Below, one piece after another: positions 1 to 14,221 of a stretch of 64,000 nucleotides of DNA. Under the pieces are notes generated by a model. That model searched no databases and was not told the origin of the DNA. It was given only the letters and a program-made list of their open reading frames with translations. Both the position numbers and the translations under genes were made by a program. Source of the stretch: Hermodice carunculata (lineage: Eukaryota > Annelida > Polychaeta > Eunicida > Amphinomidae); contig OZ026617.1 of NCBI GenBank assembly GCA_964020975.1, forward strand, positions 27,699,095 to 27,763,094. Direction: 5' to 3'. How positions within the stretch are numbered: position 1 is the stretch's first letter; each line of letters opens with the position of its first letter.

Positions 1-3000
1 CTTAATGTGTAACTTTAGTTGCCACGCGGCTACTTGGCCGTATTTTCCCATAGAATCCATTAACCGAACTGTTATTCAGGTTTTCCTTCTGCTATGAGCA
101 GTGGATTCCATGGTTTATAGCAACTAGTACTTTTTTTCCGTCACACTTGTGGCAGTATTGGTTCTCGGCGACGTACCACAGAGACACAGATTTAGATACA
201 GATACACTGTATTATGGGAAACTACTGATCTTACTTGCGTGCACCCTTTGGCGTTAACCTGTTTTATTCATATACAGATACAATGGGTTTACAAGAGGGA
301 TTAACAGAAGAACACAGGGCGGTACGAGACGCATGGAAACAAAATACTGAAGGTAGAGGCCACTTGCAATAACAGACACTGACATTGCATAGTATCACTG
401 TGATCTAAGATGGTTTTTGTTTTGTACCTTTCGCTGGGATAGCCAAACATTTTCAATCAGATATTCTTATTTGAGATAACCGATTATTGTGATTTACTTT
501 CCCTGAGAACATTACTTACGCCGGAATTATCATTTGTGTTGTTTAGCTGCCATTCATTTGACAAATATCATTTACGTAGGATTGCCTCAAATATTTCTTC
601 TGATTACTTTTATATTCATAATGATAATATCTATTGGACTACTTTGTATATCATTTGTTTGTGATTACCCCCTTTCTTGTACAAGTGAGAGGTTTAAATA
701 CATGGCCACAAGCAAAGCAACTTTCAGCTGCCTTATGGCTTTCCATGGGAAACAGAATTCAAGAATCAACCAACCCGGCAATTAGCCCAGCGGCAGGATT
801 TCAAGGATTTCATGCCTCCTTTAAAATCAATGAAATGATCGTTCATGTAACACAGAACATTCTCTGAACGCCAGAAATGGCGACATAATCTTCTCACAAG
901 CAACTATTATTCAGGAGAGGGGCAACCAATTAATGCACTTCACATAATAACAAGTAAAACGAAATTAACTAAGTATGTGGCAAAATTTTCATCTAGCGGT
1001 TCAAAATCTAAAATATAGTGGAAAACCGTAGGTAAATGCCTAAATTGGTTTCTGTTTGAACTGGTCATAATTGTGAGGTTGTTCCCACATACATTTTCAT
1101 GAAAAATATATTTCATGGTTATCAAAAGACTAGTCTCACTTGTGATATGTCTCATTTGAATGTGGTCCTAATTCCTTTGGACATATGAGATTCCATTGCA
1201 CATATGGCATTTTACTCAACAGATGCATAGCTAAGGTCAACCCAGTGTACTATGAAACAAATACGGGTCAACAACTTAAACGAGATATATGACCATACTC
1301 AAGCAACCTGAATGTAAATGTGCGCGCCTATAGATAAATATGTGACTAAAGAGAACAAGTAAAAAAAGTATACACCATTGAAACATTATCCTGCAACAGG
1401 AAAACAGAATTCTCAAATGTTTAGTTGATCTCATGTTGTCCTCTGTACTTTATGAAATGTGCAATGTGCATTTTATGAAAAGACCACTCTTTCTTGTTCC
1501 AAACTATGTGTTGTGTACTATGACCAATCAGGCTTCTGTTTCTTCTTTCAATAGTCGTACCCTCATTACGTCACGTGATACGAGCCAGTGACAAAACCAA
1601 CGGGTTCGTGCTCCTTCAATAACTCTTCTTTTTCGTAGCAACACAACGAGCTGACATGATCATGGCACGTGATAAGGAACACCTTTATGCTACCGAAAAG
1701 ATGACATGGAATAATAACAATACTTCCACTCCGAAGTTTGTGTACTGGGGAATGTTTGCACGTTACGGTATTGCATAAGCGTTACAAGTAAGTTTTCAGA
1801 TTGTAAATAATATTCGCAATATTGCCATTAACAATAATTTTCCTGCCAAACACGTCGCCCACCAGTAAAAAATGGCAAAAAAAAAATCACATTTATTGTT
1901 ACAAACGCTTAAAGTTCAGGCGCTACAAGAAGAAAATATTTCGAAAAAGAATAATGACTAGTAATTGGTATGACAAGGCAAGAGTTCAGTAAAACGTATT
2001 TGTTTCACATGTCAGGTAATACTGATGAGTGTCCCTCGTCTAACAAAAGGTTTTTGGTGCATCGCGTTATCCCATGGATCCTATCTGTCAGCAGTAATCC
2101 ATAATATATTACAATGTCATGAATGTTTTGATGATGTTTTTTGCCTGCCAATGCAGTCAAAGGGGCTGGTGTGGTAGATGTCCAGGTGTAGTATGTGATT
2201 GAAAATGGGACATTTCGTTTCATAAAGTTAATCTGACTTTAAATAATGATTATACCCATGAAATGCCCCGAACAAACAAATCTGATAATCCAAATATATG
2301 AAGCCGAAAAAAATTCGCCCTGTTTTCGTTACCAGTGTGAATGAAAAGATAGTGACGCGAAATCTGACCAATCCTGTGCATTATAAAAGAAGAATTTACA
2401 AAATAAATTATATGGTACTGTTTTTTGCCAAAACGATTTGCTTTGTTTTTTTTTTTTGTTTTCATACTTGCTTATATAACATAATTTTTACCTTTTGAGA
2501 TAGCTATACTTCAAAGATAATGCAGTCTGTGTCCAATGTATATTTCATTTGTGCAACTTTGAAATAATGGAAATAATTTCAGGACGAAATATATACTTAT
2601 ACAGTTAACCTGCAGTGACCTCAATTATGTAAACATCTCACAGTGGTCGTTGTTAACGTCAAGGGATAAACAAGAAATGGGGAGTTTTGGGTAAGAACTG
2701 TCTTTCATCAAAATCATTTGATAAGAGAGTTGGTAAGAATATTGCAAGACTGTCTTTCAGAATAGGTACACACTAGTAACTTTTAATCTGAGCAGTAACT
2801 TGCGGGGTTCTTAAGGTGCATGATATGGATTATTTTGTTAACTGATCATGCTAGAATACGGGATGGTGATGATATTGTAGATGTGATGTCCTTAAAAATA
2901 AAGATAATGTGTTTTCATGGATGGTATTATGTGCAAATTATCTCATACCTATCAAATATTCTGGCAGCCTTATTGCTAAATTTATCCGTATTTCAGGCAG

Positions 3001-5920
3001 TGTGGATTACATCACTGCACACCATGCATTTTCTTAATCATGAGGCACCAGAGCATTATTTTTGATATTCATCACAACATACCTGATTCCATGGACAGCG
3101 TAAAAGGACAGATTAAGCTAAGTTCTTTTATATAGCTTATTCAAGATCCTTGAAAAGCACAGTCTTAAATGTGTGCTGGACATACAGGTACTACCCCAAT
3201 CTTCAGTTTACTTTGCCCAATTACTTTTGTCCATCAAAGGGCTTTCTTAATGAACAGGAACATCTTTTTAGAGACGTATTTGCCTAAGTTAAAACTTGCA
3301 GGACACATCGGATTTGCAAGTGACTTCACAGCTAACAAATATCTAGATTGCTTTGACTGATATCCCACAAAAGGTATATGGTGACTCTGGATTTAGACGG
3401 AATAGATTACATTAGTCTAGGATCACAAAAGGAAACAGGGTGCAGGATGCAATGGGTGGGTACTATACAAAATATAATATTAGCATTGACAGAGGTCAGA
3501 ATGTGCAGGTGAAAGTGCGTGTTGTTTGGGTGAAAGTGTGACTTATATTTGCCTACAATATTGCAACTACATCTGCATACAAACAGTATTCTGCCTTCAA
3601 TTCATGGAACATTGGGAGATACAGAGATTTGTATGGCCTTACGTCATTTTGTTTATCAAAGCTCTTGTTAAAACATATCGGGTACCAACCAATCATATGA
3701 TTAGTCATCATTACCAAGCCAAAAATGACTCTGACGGTAACACATGCGCCCGCCAGCGCAAAAATATTTCCATGTGCTGGGTTTGTTAGATTATCGTGAA
3801 CACTACTACAAGTTGTTACTGCCTGTAGGAGACATGGTCGAGACTTAATGGGATATGAATCTGTAACCTGCTTTTTTGCGTACAGTGTAGCTATTCTCAA
3901 TACGCATAAGAAAGTTGACGTTCAGTTACTTGAATTAGATATTTCGGATTAAGTGGATCTCATGCACAGGTGATAGTTATCGTTATCTCCATTTCAGGTG
4001 CAGCACCAGGAAAAAACTGATCCATGACCGCAGAAGCTCCATGAATGCAACATGGAAGCGCATGCAGATATTTCAGAACGTACATGTATCAAGTGTTTGC
4101 TGATATATATTTTAGATGCTTTTTGTTCCGTTTTTGACATGACTCGGGACAATATTTGGTAAATGTTGATATTTTTCACCAAAAACCCTTTTCTGACAAG
4201 GGATTGTAACTATGATATTTTTAATTTCTTTCCTCGACATCATGCACATACGACACTAGTGGTAAGGGTTAAAATGTGAATTTTGAACTGGGAATCAACA
4301 AGTATGGTGTTGGAAAGTCAGAAAAAGCAATTTTCGTGTGGGATCTGGTCCAAGAGTCCTATTGTGGTTTTCTAGAGGCCACTGTGACGATGTGGTCATG
4401 GGCAGATATCCCCCACGAGTTTATGTGGATTGAACGGACCCAACCACACATCTTTTCAGGCTTAAAAGTTAATGAATATTCAAACACTAAGGTCAGTCTG
4501 TTTGCCATGTGTAGAATAACCATAATGTCTGCGGGTTTTTGTCGAAGTTTTTATTTTGAAATTTTCGCTATGTGATATCAGAGCTACTAAGCTGGGTAAT
4601 GACACATTTTGCAGGAGTAAAGTTCATCAAATAGAAAAAAAGTAGCGCTGGATGGCATAAATGATCACCAAAAGACCCCAAAACGGCATTCCTTTGGACA
4701 ATATTTGTGTTAAACAGAATAGAAATAAACATAAAACCTAGTCATGCTCAACATGCATGACAAGGGGAGAGAACATAACTTTACAAAAGATCTAATGCAG
4801 TTTTGGAGAGAAACCGGTAACTTCACAAAATTACGAATTAGTTGGATCAGTCAAACTTGACTCAAAAGTATTGCAAAAATGCCCTATGGTATCCAGCATT
4901 ATTATATAAGTTACTTACAGACCTGATCCGGTCACCAGTATCAAAGGTTGTGGAGGGATTGTGAAACATTCACAAAACATATTCATGAACATTCATAGGA
5001 AATAATATGATGCTTTGTAGCATATAGGAGTTTTTTTTGCGTGGATACCACTGAAATGCAAATTTACCATTAGTTTCCATGGTATTTTAGAGGTAAAGAT
5101 TTTTGTATCATCACCAACATCTTCATTAGGCCAAGTTAAAGATCATTATTATTGTAGAAAAAGCTTTTACCTGTGTCTTGTTTCATTATCCCACACCACT
5201 TTGTAGATAAATTTTATTCGTGTTCTTTCCTTGTCCTACAATGATATCTAGAAAGCATTGTGCACTTCGGATGTCGTATTTCCTTTATGCAGCATTTTCG
5301 TAAGTGAATATATAACGTGCTTCGGCAGTTGGTGCAAGGAATAGACCATTCTGGGACTCATCTCAAAGGAACATTTTGTTTGATCAATGAGGGTAATGGT
5401 TAAAACATATTTGAGTTGTGGGTTCCGTTATTTTTACACAAGCATAAGAGTCGAAACAAGGAAATCCTATGACTGACACAGGGCATAGGATTCTGTAGCA
5501 AACGCACCGTAGGCTTTCATTAATTCTGATAGGAGACTTGCCACCATGCAGCAGCACCAAAATGACGAGTTTGAGGGCCACAGAATGTTATGTCCTGGGT
5601 AAAATGTTTCCAATATGCGGAACAAGCAAACGTGGTCTTATTTGTACTCTACCATTGAGGGCTTTAACATATTGACTTGTACATGCAGTAAATCAATAAT
5701 TTGTTGGAAGTTCTTTGGTTGAGTCGCCCAAAAGGAAACTTCATTTAGCAAAATATGCAAGTTGCAGAATATGCATGACTGATTATATCTAAACTTAATT
5801 GACCGATGAAAGAACAAAATGGTTCTGATTAATAAGTATCTTGTCAAGATGCTGCAAGGTTAGCAATGCCAAGTTGAGAAAGCAGAGTTCGCATAATATT
5901 AATGTCTGAGTAGGATCATG
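1..5920. other. No gene recognised (AT-rich intergenic or intronic DNA)
   Basis: I see no coding region I can support here. Open frames are short (about 115 codons at most), lack recognisable motifs and start or stop arbitrarily. Base composition is AT-rich with scattered homopolymer runs. No tRNA-like, repeat or terminal-inverted-repeat structure was found by eye. Confidence 0.5.
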
Positions 5921-5921
5921 T

Positions 5922-6148
5922 TCAACTCATTCCATTAAGACATAGACTCAGCCGACGGCATTGCGCATAATACTTCCAAAGAAAAGCTACTAACCAGGGT
6001 AAGGCTATCTTTACAGGGCTCCAGGATTACGATTTTCTTTTAAATGATGTATAACAATAATAATAATAAAAAAATTTTTTTGATGAAATATTGTAACAGA
6101 ATGTTTTCAACCTGTGTACCTTTGAACAATTCTGGCAGGACAGAGTTA
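5922..6148 (+). mobile_element. MITE-A copy 1 (short inverted-repeat element)
   Basis: Short non-coding element of about 227 bp. The left end reads TCAACTCATTCCATTAA. The right end, GGCAGGACAGAGTTAA at 6133-6148, reverse-complements to TTAACTCTGTCCTGCC, matching the left ends of the other copies. About 25 bp inside the left end is ACTCAGCCGACGGCATTGCG, followed by TTCCAAAGAAAAGCTACTAAC, the eroded counterpart of the hairpin seen intact at 31880-31946 and 34068-34134. The rest is AT-rich and non-coding. I assign it to the family by these ends and this order; a clear target duplication is not visible. It is the most eroded of the four copies in its hairpin. Confidence 0.55.
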
Positions 6149-8660
6149 AAGGGTTGCTCATAAATTACTCAGATGAACAAAGTGGCGGTCGTCCCAAACA
6201 TGAGTGGCCAATATACATGAACTGGTCCTAATCAGAGAGAGCAATTTTATCACTCTGCCAATAATGGTAACAATGCACATGCATGTCAAATAGCAAGAAC
6301 TCCAGGTTTGGATTATAATTGTTTTTATTACTTACCTCATGTTCAGCACGAATAGAGAAACAAAGTTAATTACAAATAATTCATCCAGAAAGCACGTTGA
6401 CAGACCTAGAATACACCAAAGCATGGTTTCATTTTGAACGAAAATGATTTTTTTTTCATTATAACCCACTGATCAATGCAGAACAAGCTACATTTTGTTT
6501 TAATTATGCCTGTTTTATTGTGAGAGACAAGGATATATAATCCAATTTCTTGTTAGAGGCCTGGAAAGTCCTTCTCTCATTTTAAGGAACACTTCCATTT
6601 CAACTTAATCAAGCTGCACATGAGAAGATGAATCAGATAGCGTAGGCTATTTCATGTACAAGCAAACGGTTCGACATGAAAACAAAGAAATAAACTCATT
6701 GGTCAGACAAGATTGTACTGTCAGCTTGGCACATATGGACATTTAAATCAGGCTAATGGTTGTGTTTGAGTGCTTATAGTCGGGAAAAAATCTAGAGATC
6801 TAGATGTATCTGTGCTATTTGGGAAACGATCTTGCAATGATTGAAACAGTAACGAAATCAATTATGGTTAATAGTAAAATCGAGTAATGACAAGCTTTGC
6901 CTGAGTATCACATAACAATCAAACTCAATGCAAAATGATTCAAGTAGTTAATTATTCTAATGGAAACCTCCATTGATTCCTTTGAACCTGTTCGCCTTTT
7001 CAGTTTTATGTGATTTTCTGAATTTGTAATACATTCTGTGAATGAATATTGTTCAGTAGAACAGCGAATACCTTGTGACTTTGAGCGAATATATTGATGT
7101 GTTTTACTAAGTAAAATATGTAGAGTGCCAATACGCCTATAGTTTTATTAATTGATCTTTTGCCTTTTTGTGAATATAACTATCTTGTTGGTTCCATTTG
7201 ATTCCATGTATCACGTTATATATTGATTCATGAACTTAATGACGGGCATTTCTAATAACGTCACGCGAGTGACGTCATGTAAAAAAGCCGGTCATCAAGT
7301 TGATATCTAGCGACGATGCATACAATTGAAGGGATGCTAAATCCATATGCTTGTAAGACACACGTTAAGCTACCTTAATTTTTATGTCTGAATAGTTTAT
7401 TTCATTATTGTTGTGACGCAAACAATTCGAACATACTACGGTGGCAGACGGGGGGGGGGGGCGCTCGTAGGGCACAGATTTTAGGCCTACCAGTAGAAAC
7501 CAAACTGGCCCTGACGTCGTTACTACGTACGCTGTACATAAAGGTTGATATGATGGCATTGTATTCGTTAGGTGAAAAGCAAGCCGTTGTATCTGTTCTG
7601 CACATGGTAACAGTTATCTGAAAATGTGTTCACTAATTTTCCTGCTAAACATCATCGTCTTTCATTAGACTTGGGGATCGTTGTGATTCTACTCATTATC
7701 CACCTGCTTATTTCTCAATTAAAAATGACAGTATGAAGTATATATGCTAATTTTTCTTACAGGTAAGCAGATGCAGTAGCCGATGAAGCAGTGAGTATTG
7801 TGAGCATGCAGCATATAAGTTCACAATACTGTCGAACTACTTTTGAATGAGCTAATTATGGGTTTAATATTTGCTTGCAGGTAGGCATGTTGCATAGCAA
7901 CTGTGCAGATGAGAAAGGCGCTGAATCTGATTTTTTCTGCAATTTTACTTTTTATATTGTTTTTACAACTTTTACACCAAAGAAAAATAGTACTTTCAAA
8001 AATAGATAAGTATTCCCTGTTTTAGTTTTTACTGTGAGCACATCTTAGTCTCTACGAAAAGATTCGGTGGCAATTCTACAAGGGCTTTGTTAAATATTTA
8101 GCGTTGATCTCAAATAACACCCCTTATTTTGCAGTCTATATTGTGTTTTCCTTCTGCTTAAGTCACCTGTGGTCATGTAGTTCACATTTTGAACACCATG
8201 TGGCGCTGCGTGTTTTCCTATTTTGTATGAACTTTGTGTGCTGAGGCTGTTTTTGTCTTTATCTCCAGTACAGCTATATAGAATTGTCCGAACTGTTATC
8301 AAGATGTAATCTGATTTAACCTGGTGCAAGTTGGCGAAAATAATGAGGCTATGTTAATGTTTGATGGCTATGAGACATTGACTTTGGCACAGTGTGTCGG
8401 TAGCACCACGATTCTGCAGGCATGTTGCAATGCAGTGCATATATTGTTATATTGTAAAAATGGTTTTGTGGAATGCTTTGACTTTTACACAGTTGTTTCC
8501 TAGGTGGGTCTGTGCCATCTACGTGAAGAAGATCATGGTGCTATTTTTTTTCTATTTGATTTTGCCCATGGGTGATCCTAGGTTGGTTCTGTATTAACTT
8601 TGCCAAAAAGATAAAAATGCAATAATCTATTTATGTTTCACAATTTTAAGCGTTTGTGCA
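6149..8660. other. No gene recognised
   Basis: AT-rich sequence with no supported gene. It contains a G tract at about 7450-7461 and a short palindromic CRE-like site near 7258-7278. Open frames are at most about 80 codons and unconvincing. Confidence 0.5.
7258..7278. promoter_or_regulatory. CRE-like palindromic site
   Basis: ACGTCAC and GTGACGT face each other across a 4-base spacer, and the right half contains the full cAMP-response-element consensus TGACGTCA (7270-7277). CREB/ATF proteins bind this octamer in animals. No transcription start or gene is recognisable next to it, so function is a guess; a chance match in 64 kb is quite possible. Another TGACGTCA lies at 41302-41309. Confidence 0.2.
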
Positions 8661-8696
8661 CCAAAAAGAAAGAAAGAAAAAAGAACCACCAAAAGC

Positions 8697-8720
8697 AAAA
8701 AAAAAAAAAAAAAAAAAAAA
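8697..8720 (+). repeat. Poly(A) tract
   Basis: Twenty-four consecutive A residues after an AAAG-rich stretch (8665-8690). It could be the 3' tail of an old retroposed sequence, but no recognisable body or target duplication was seen upstream. Confidence 0.6.
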
Positions 8721-9135
8721 TTCTTTGGCTCCAGAAGTACAGTTTACTTGGCTAATTACTTTGCTGTGAGTAATTTTAATACGATCTTGGCCTTATCGGC
8801 CGGCCTGACTTTTTATTGTTGTCAAGCCTGTCCATGTGGGTATACGTCTATCCGTCCCCCCTCACCGTTATTCATGCGGACCCAATAACTCTTGTAGAAA
8901 TTGAGCTAGTGACTTTGACTAAGGTCACCTGGCGTCATGAGATTTTTTCACTTGCGGACATGTGACCTGTGAAAAAGGGAGTTACCGACAGCAAACTTCA
9001 ACTGTTGGAGCATGCCATTAGAACCTTGATAGGGTTTGACATTCTGTGATATTGACTGATTATTAAGGTAACCAGGGGTCATTATATTTTTACCCTTGCA
9101 GTTAAACTGGCCAAGAGGGTCTTAATGCTGATCAC

Positions 9136-9243
<108 letters not shown>

Positions 9244-9579
9244 GTATGGATAAACATCGTATTGAATTTTATGACAAAAGATGATGAAAGTTTGCAAAAA
9301 TGATAAGTATATGTGACCTTTTCACGAATTTATAGAATATGAAACTTTTGAACTTTGTGTCGGTAAGTGCTGCCACTATACCAGTATACTTCAGCAACGC
9401 AGTGCATCACTCGAGATATTGTAAAAACTGGTGTATGCTTTGTTTAAAGGTACATAAATGTTGCTCGGGCATTCATCAGATGTGTGAAGGGATGGCCAAG
9501 CAAAGCTATGCATCATCTGACAGTGAATGTTAAGTAGAATTCAAGCCTTTTTTCCTCTGGCCTCCGCAAGTCCTATATG

Positions 9580-9900
9580 TTGGCTTATACATTGTATCTT
9601 GGTAAGTGTGGATCTTAAGCCCATGCTTACTACTCAACACCACTAGAAATGTACTTATGATGTTGTTGATTTTGATCTTCAGTGACTTGGAAGGCCAAAC
9701 AGATACATTGGCTTACAGCTTTGTAATGGTGGATCCTGTGTCCATGGTGATTCTTGAACATTACTAGGAATGTTCCCATGGGTTTTCCTTCGGTGTTCTT
9801 AATTTTGATTTTGAATGACCTTCAAAGGTCACACGGACATATTGGCTTATAATATTTGGTAATAATTCAACCTTCAGTTGACTATTCATAAGTACTAGTA
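9580..9900 (+). repeat. Diverged ~130-bp tandem repeat (about 2.4 units)
   Basis: Units start at 9580, 9708 and 9842, each with TTGGCTTA. Shared landmarks follow in the same order: a GTGGATC word, ATGCTTA or ATGGTGATT, ACTAGRAATGT, TTGATTTTGA or TTTTGATTTTGA, then GACTTGGAAGGCCA or GACCTTCAAAGGTCA and ACAKATACATTGGCTTA. The spacings are 128 and 134 bp; the third unit is cut short. Words such as CTTCAAAGGTCAC are characteristic of interspersed repeats in invertebrate genomes, but I cannot name the family. No coding potential is seen. Confidence 0.6.
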
Positions 9901-10388
9901 CAGTTCATGTATAGATTAGTTGAGTCTGCACTTGTAGATGCAGATTGCAGTCAGCAGAGCACAAAATCGTCATGATCTTCCTGTTTTATGCTTTAACTCT
10001 AATATGTTTTTTTTTGAAGTTGTAAATGACCATCTATCCTCTTTTTTGTGACACGTTTAAAGATTTTTTGACAATTTGAGGTCAATCAGTGTGTGTAGCG
10101 TCGGCACATGTATAGTTTATTCGGGTTGACAATTAGCTCGCCCAGTGTTGGAACATGTATTCCTTGACCTTGAGGTCATCTGATGGTCAAAGTCACTTCG
10201 GTTACAAATGGTTAAATGGTTCCCACGTACCCAATACTGCAGTTTTGTGGTTTGTAGTAAGGACATACATGGTTATCTGGCGCAAGCTTACTTATTTTCT
10301 TTGTGGTTTTTGTTTTCGTCGTGTTTGTTTTTTTGTTTTGTATTTGTTTTTGGTTTTTTCTTTTTTCCTTTTTATTTCTTTTTTTTTT

Positions 10389-10401
10389 GGGGGGGGGGGG
10401 G
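10389..10401 (+). repeat. Poly(G) tract next to a T-rich run
   Basis: Thirteen G residues follow about 100 bp of T-rich, A-poor sequence. The strong strand asymmetry gives spurious Phe-rich open frames. Confidence 0.8.
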
Positions 10402-10800
10402 TCAACCGGACAAAATATTAAAATATTCAGGATGTCACCTGGCATTTGTTGGATGCATATACCAAGGTCTCTCAAAATCAATAAAAAATTAAATAAAGTG
10501 AAAAACTTAAGACAACAAATGCAGGTTTAGCCCAAATCTTGCATTTATCTGCCGGACTTTTCTACTGGAATTTAAAAACTGTGGATTTGCATGCAAAATA
10601 AAATAAATAAAATAGCACGTGAGCACTTGCTAGCGGAGCTGTGTAAAAATGAAAGCCAATATTAGGGTCACTACCATTTCAAAGACACAACACGTTACGA
10701 ACGGCTAAGCGGATTGTGCTCCTGGCCACCCCCATTACGCCCATCGCTGATCGCATTGGTTGAATCTGGCCAAACGCTATTTACCGTTTGCCAATCACTA

Positions 10801-10949
10801 TAACTCTATCAGTACCAGAGTTTGGACTGGTCAACACCTTTCCTCTGCGCGCTTTGCGCAATGCTTCCAAGACACCACGAGGAAAGCTGTTGACCTGGAT
10901 TATTATATTCTGCGTAATTACAGATATGCTGGTACTTGAGTGAAAATAT

Positions 10950-11028
<79 letters not shown>

Positions 11029-11040
11029 TATGTTTTTTTT
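10801..11040 (+). mobile_element. MITE-A copy 2, right part overgrown by (TTTA)n
   Basis: The left end, TAACTCTATCAGTACC (10801-10816), aligns without gaps over 38 bp to the left end of copy 3 at 31851. It is followed at the same distance by the family hairpin (10830-10894), whose outer arms are GTCAACACCTTTCCTC and GAGGAAAGCTGTTGAC. The interior right of the hairpin runs into a long TTTA microsatellite. A right terminal repeat at the expected distance is not convincing; a TIR-like end, TGAGTTAA, occurs much further right at about 11816-11823. The right boundary is therefore uncertain. Confidence 0.55.
10947..11029 (+). repeat. (TTTA)n microsatellite
   Basis: About 83 bp of nearly perfect TTTA repeats inside the right part of MITE-A copy 2. 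It gives a spurious repetitive FIYL reading frame. Confidence 0.95.
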
Positions 11041-13785
11041 ACAAAGAAAATGGGTGCATCACTCTTATTATAATTCAGAGTGGTTCGTTTTAAGTGGTTC
11101 GATTTTAGTCGCACGTGGCATTGAAAAATTTAATCCTGTCACCAGACACACTGTGCTCATGGCGAGTCGCTATATGCTGTTTTCATTTCCGGTAGTTTAG
11201 CATCAGCACACGGTGATAATAATGAAGAGGTTGAACTTGTGAGAGAGCTGTATTTTATATTCCAACATATACTTAAAACGAATTGGCCATATAGGTTACA
11301 CTTTTTTATGCAATCAATGCCATGGTACGGAAGCCTAATGAGACCACCAATTTTTTTAGTTCCTAATTATGAATTTTCTCATAAAGTTTCTAAAGTCACG
11401 ATAACGTGCCTTTGACGTTATTACGACTTATAAAACTGATAACTACGATTTTTTAAAGTCACAAGTTTGCTTTTTCTCGTAATTTTGACTTTTATGACCA
11501 GCTGTGGTTTTGGCACTATAATGCAAGACACATTTCATATCGAATTCTATTTTTGTACAGGAATATAGTCTATAGTGTTTTTCGAGCTTGGACAATCAGA
11601 TACAAGAAGAAAAGTAGCAATTACAATTTTTAAGAAATGGCAATGTCATTAAGCTTCCGAAAGAGAGACTGTCAACAAAAGCGATAATCATGAGAGCTAT
11701 TAGATATTTTTTCCTTATACATGCCTAGGCCGATAACTTCATTGCGATAAATTTCAAATAATCCACGAAAATATATTTATGGTAAAAGTATTAATTTTAC
11801 ATTTGGGGTATAAATACTGAGTTAATACTACACATGCTTATTTTTTATTGTATAATAAGGTATGTAATTTATGTTACAGTTTAAAGGAACTATATTTTGG
11901 AAAGTAATAAAGATCCTCAATGTTTTAGCTAAAACACGTGTTAAATGTAATCATTTACGGGGTAAATCGTCCTTCTCTACAAAGGTAATTATACTGTTAT
12001 GTCGATTTCAACCTCTGCGATACGCACAGATCACCATCTCTCATGTCGAAAGGCCACAGGAGTTTCATTGCCAATGAGGCAGATACGGCATGGCTTACTT
12101 GGCAACAAAACACAAATGCACAGAGGGATGTCAGTGGCGGAGTAAAAAAATCTTTATTCATACATGCTGCTCCACTTCACCTCAATCCCAGTTAATAGTA
12201 TCGATTCAATAAATTTGGTAGTGTGTTTTAGTAAGGCCCCAGAGCGTGCCCAGCAAAGCTTTTGATCTGGAGCATACTATCAGGGAAAATCTCGTCTATA
12301 ATGCACGTTTAAAATGGTTCCTATTAGCAACAAACTACGTTTTAAAAAGACTTTGATGCAGTAGATCCATCACTTTCAGATCTTTTAGAGCCAAATGACC
12401 GCGGGAAACGTTTTATTAAGATTATATACCCGAGAACATCCACCATAAATATGATATTACTTAGGTCATCATGGGATACTCGTCATTTACCAAAAGAGGA
12501 GCGGCATTTCTCAAAATAATTGACCACAGCGATTTAGATTCCAAGGTTACGTCCTCCTGGTTGTCCTCGCCTACCTATTTGTTAGGGTAATTGGTCCATC
12601 CAACCAAACAATAGTGATCAGAAAATGGAAATGAAAAACTAGATAGACCAAAGGTTTAACACTCCCCATGTAACAAATGTATATGGCCGCTGTAGCCCTA
12701 CGCCTCTGTCTCCCGGTCTTGTTCAGACTTCATTAGATCTTGCTTTTAGTGTAATGGATTATCAAACTGCACGGGATACTCATGACTGAGTTCAATATGA
12801 CATATATATGACAGTAAGACTTCATGAAGATGCAAAGTACATTCATTCATATGAACCGAGTACCAAGGAGGTCTTATTCGGCATACCGTATAGCTGTCAA
12901 ACGATGGTACAGCGGAAACAAGAATGTCTTTTCCCAGGGCTTCCTATTCCACACCAAATGAAGCCATTAACCGCGACATAAGTGATTATATAAAGCATGT
13001 TATACCAAATGATATGAACTTGGCAATAAGCTTGAAATATATTAGGTGCCTACCTTGCGGCAAATAAGGATTGGACAAGATTACATTAAGTATAAATACA
13101 CGTGTGCAAAGAGATTCCTCTATTTTGAAGTAAGAAGTCAGACGCGTTTACTTTATCACTGAGTATACAAAGAAACATGATCAACATGTAAGGGTCGCTA
13201 CAAGTGGACATGACCTTAATGTAGGAAATGTGTGAGGGTTTGTCCTCACATAAGGGGTCTGCTGTGGTTCTGGAGAATAGAATACAGCAAACGGTATCCA
13301 GAATTTCCAAAGCAAGCGTATTTGAATGTATTTTCTCTCTTAAAAGAAAAAAAACTTATGTATGGTTAACATGATACCAAACAGCTTTGTGTGCAACATT
13401 TCAGCTCTTCTGTGCATGGATTTGGCTCACACAGAATTAATGGTTAAATGCCAATGTTGCATGAATACGGTTTCCGTTTGACCTAAGTCTTTTAACATTA
13501 AAGGGTGATAACATCTTCATATAAACGGGTAAGGTGTAAATACTTTTGACCATCCGTCAGGTAAAGTTGATAATGAAATATTTAGCCCAAGATCGAAACC
13601 CATGCACAATTTGGCTAGGCTGTACTTTCCTGTATGGCAAGTACTCTTATTTTCTAGTACGTACAACACCAAAGTACAGACATGAGGACTACGTCAGTTG
13701 ACCATGGGCTCTTGGCAGGCCAACATCAATGAAATTCAAAAAAAGTGGATATCCTTTGGAGGGGCATTCACCCGACTTGGTTTCG
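11041..13785. other. No gene recognised
   Basis: AT-rich DNA without a supported gene, RNA or clear repeat. Open frames are under 90 codons and show no domain motif. Confidence 0.5.
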
Positions 13786-13787
13786 TT

Positions 13788-14151
13788 AATAGATAGATTG
13801 ATAGATAGTTGAATAGATGGTTGGATAGATGGACGGATGGATATAAGGATAGGTAGATAGATAAATAGATAGATAGATAGATAGATAGACAGACAGATAG
13901 ATAGGTAGACAGTCAGATAAATAGACAGATATATAGACAGATATAAAGACAGATATATAGACAGATATATAGACAGATATATAGACAGATATACAAATAG
14001 ATTGATAGATAGTTAAACGGATAGTTGGATGGACGGATGGACAGATAGATGGATATATAGATAGATAGACAGACATACATACGGACGGACGGAGGACGGA
14101 CATACAGACAGACAGACAGACAGGTAGATATATATATATATATATATATAT

Positions 14152-14220
<69 letters not shown>

Positions 14221-14221
14221 C
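13788..14221 (+). repeat. Compound GATA/GACA microsatellite
   Basis: Over 430 bp of GATA, GACA, GGAC, GATG and (TA)n variants, purest at 14152-14221 (GATA) and 14127-14152 (TA). The interruptions show an old, mutating array. The 173- and 114-codon reverse-strand frames across it are only translations of the repeat (SIYL, CLYI) and are not genes. Confidence 0.95.
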
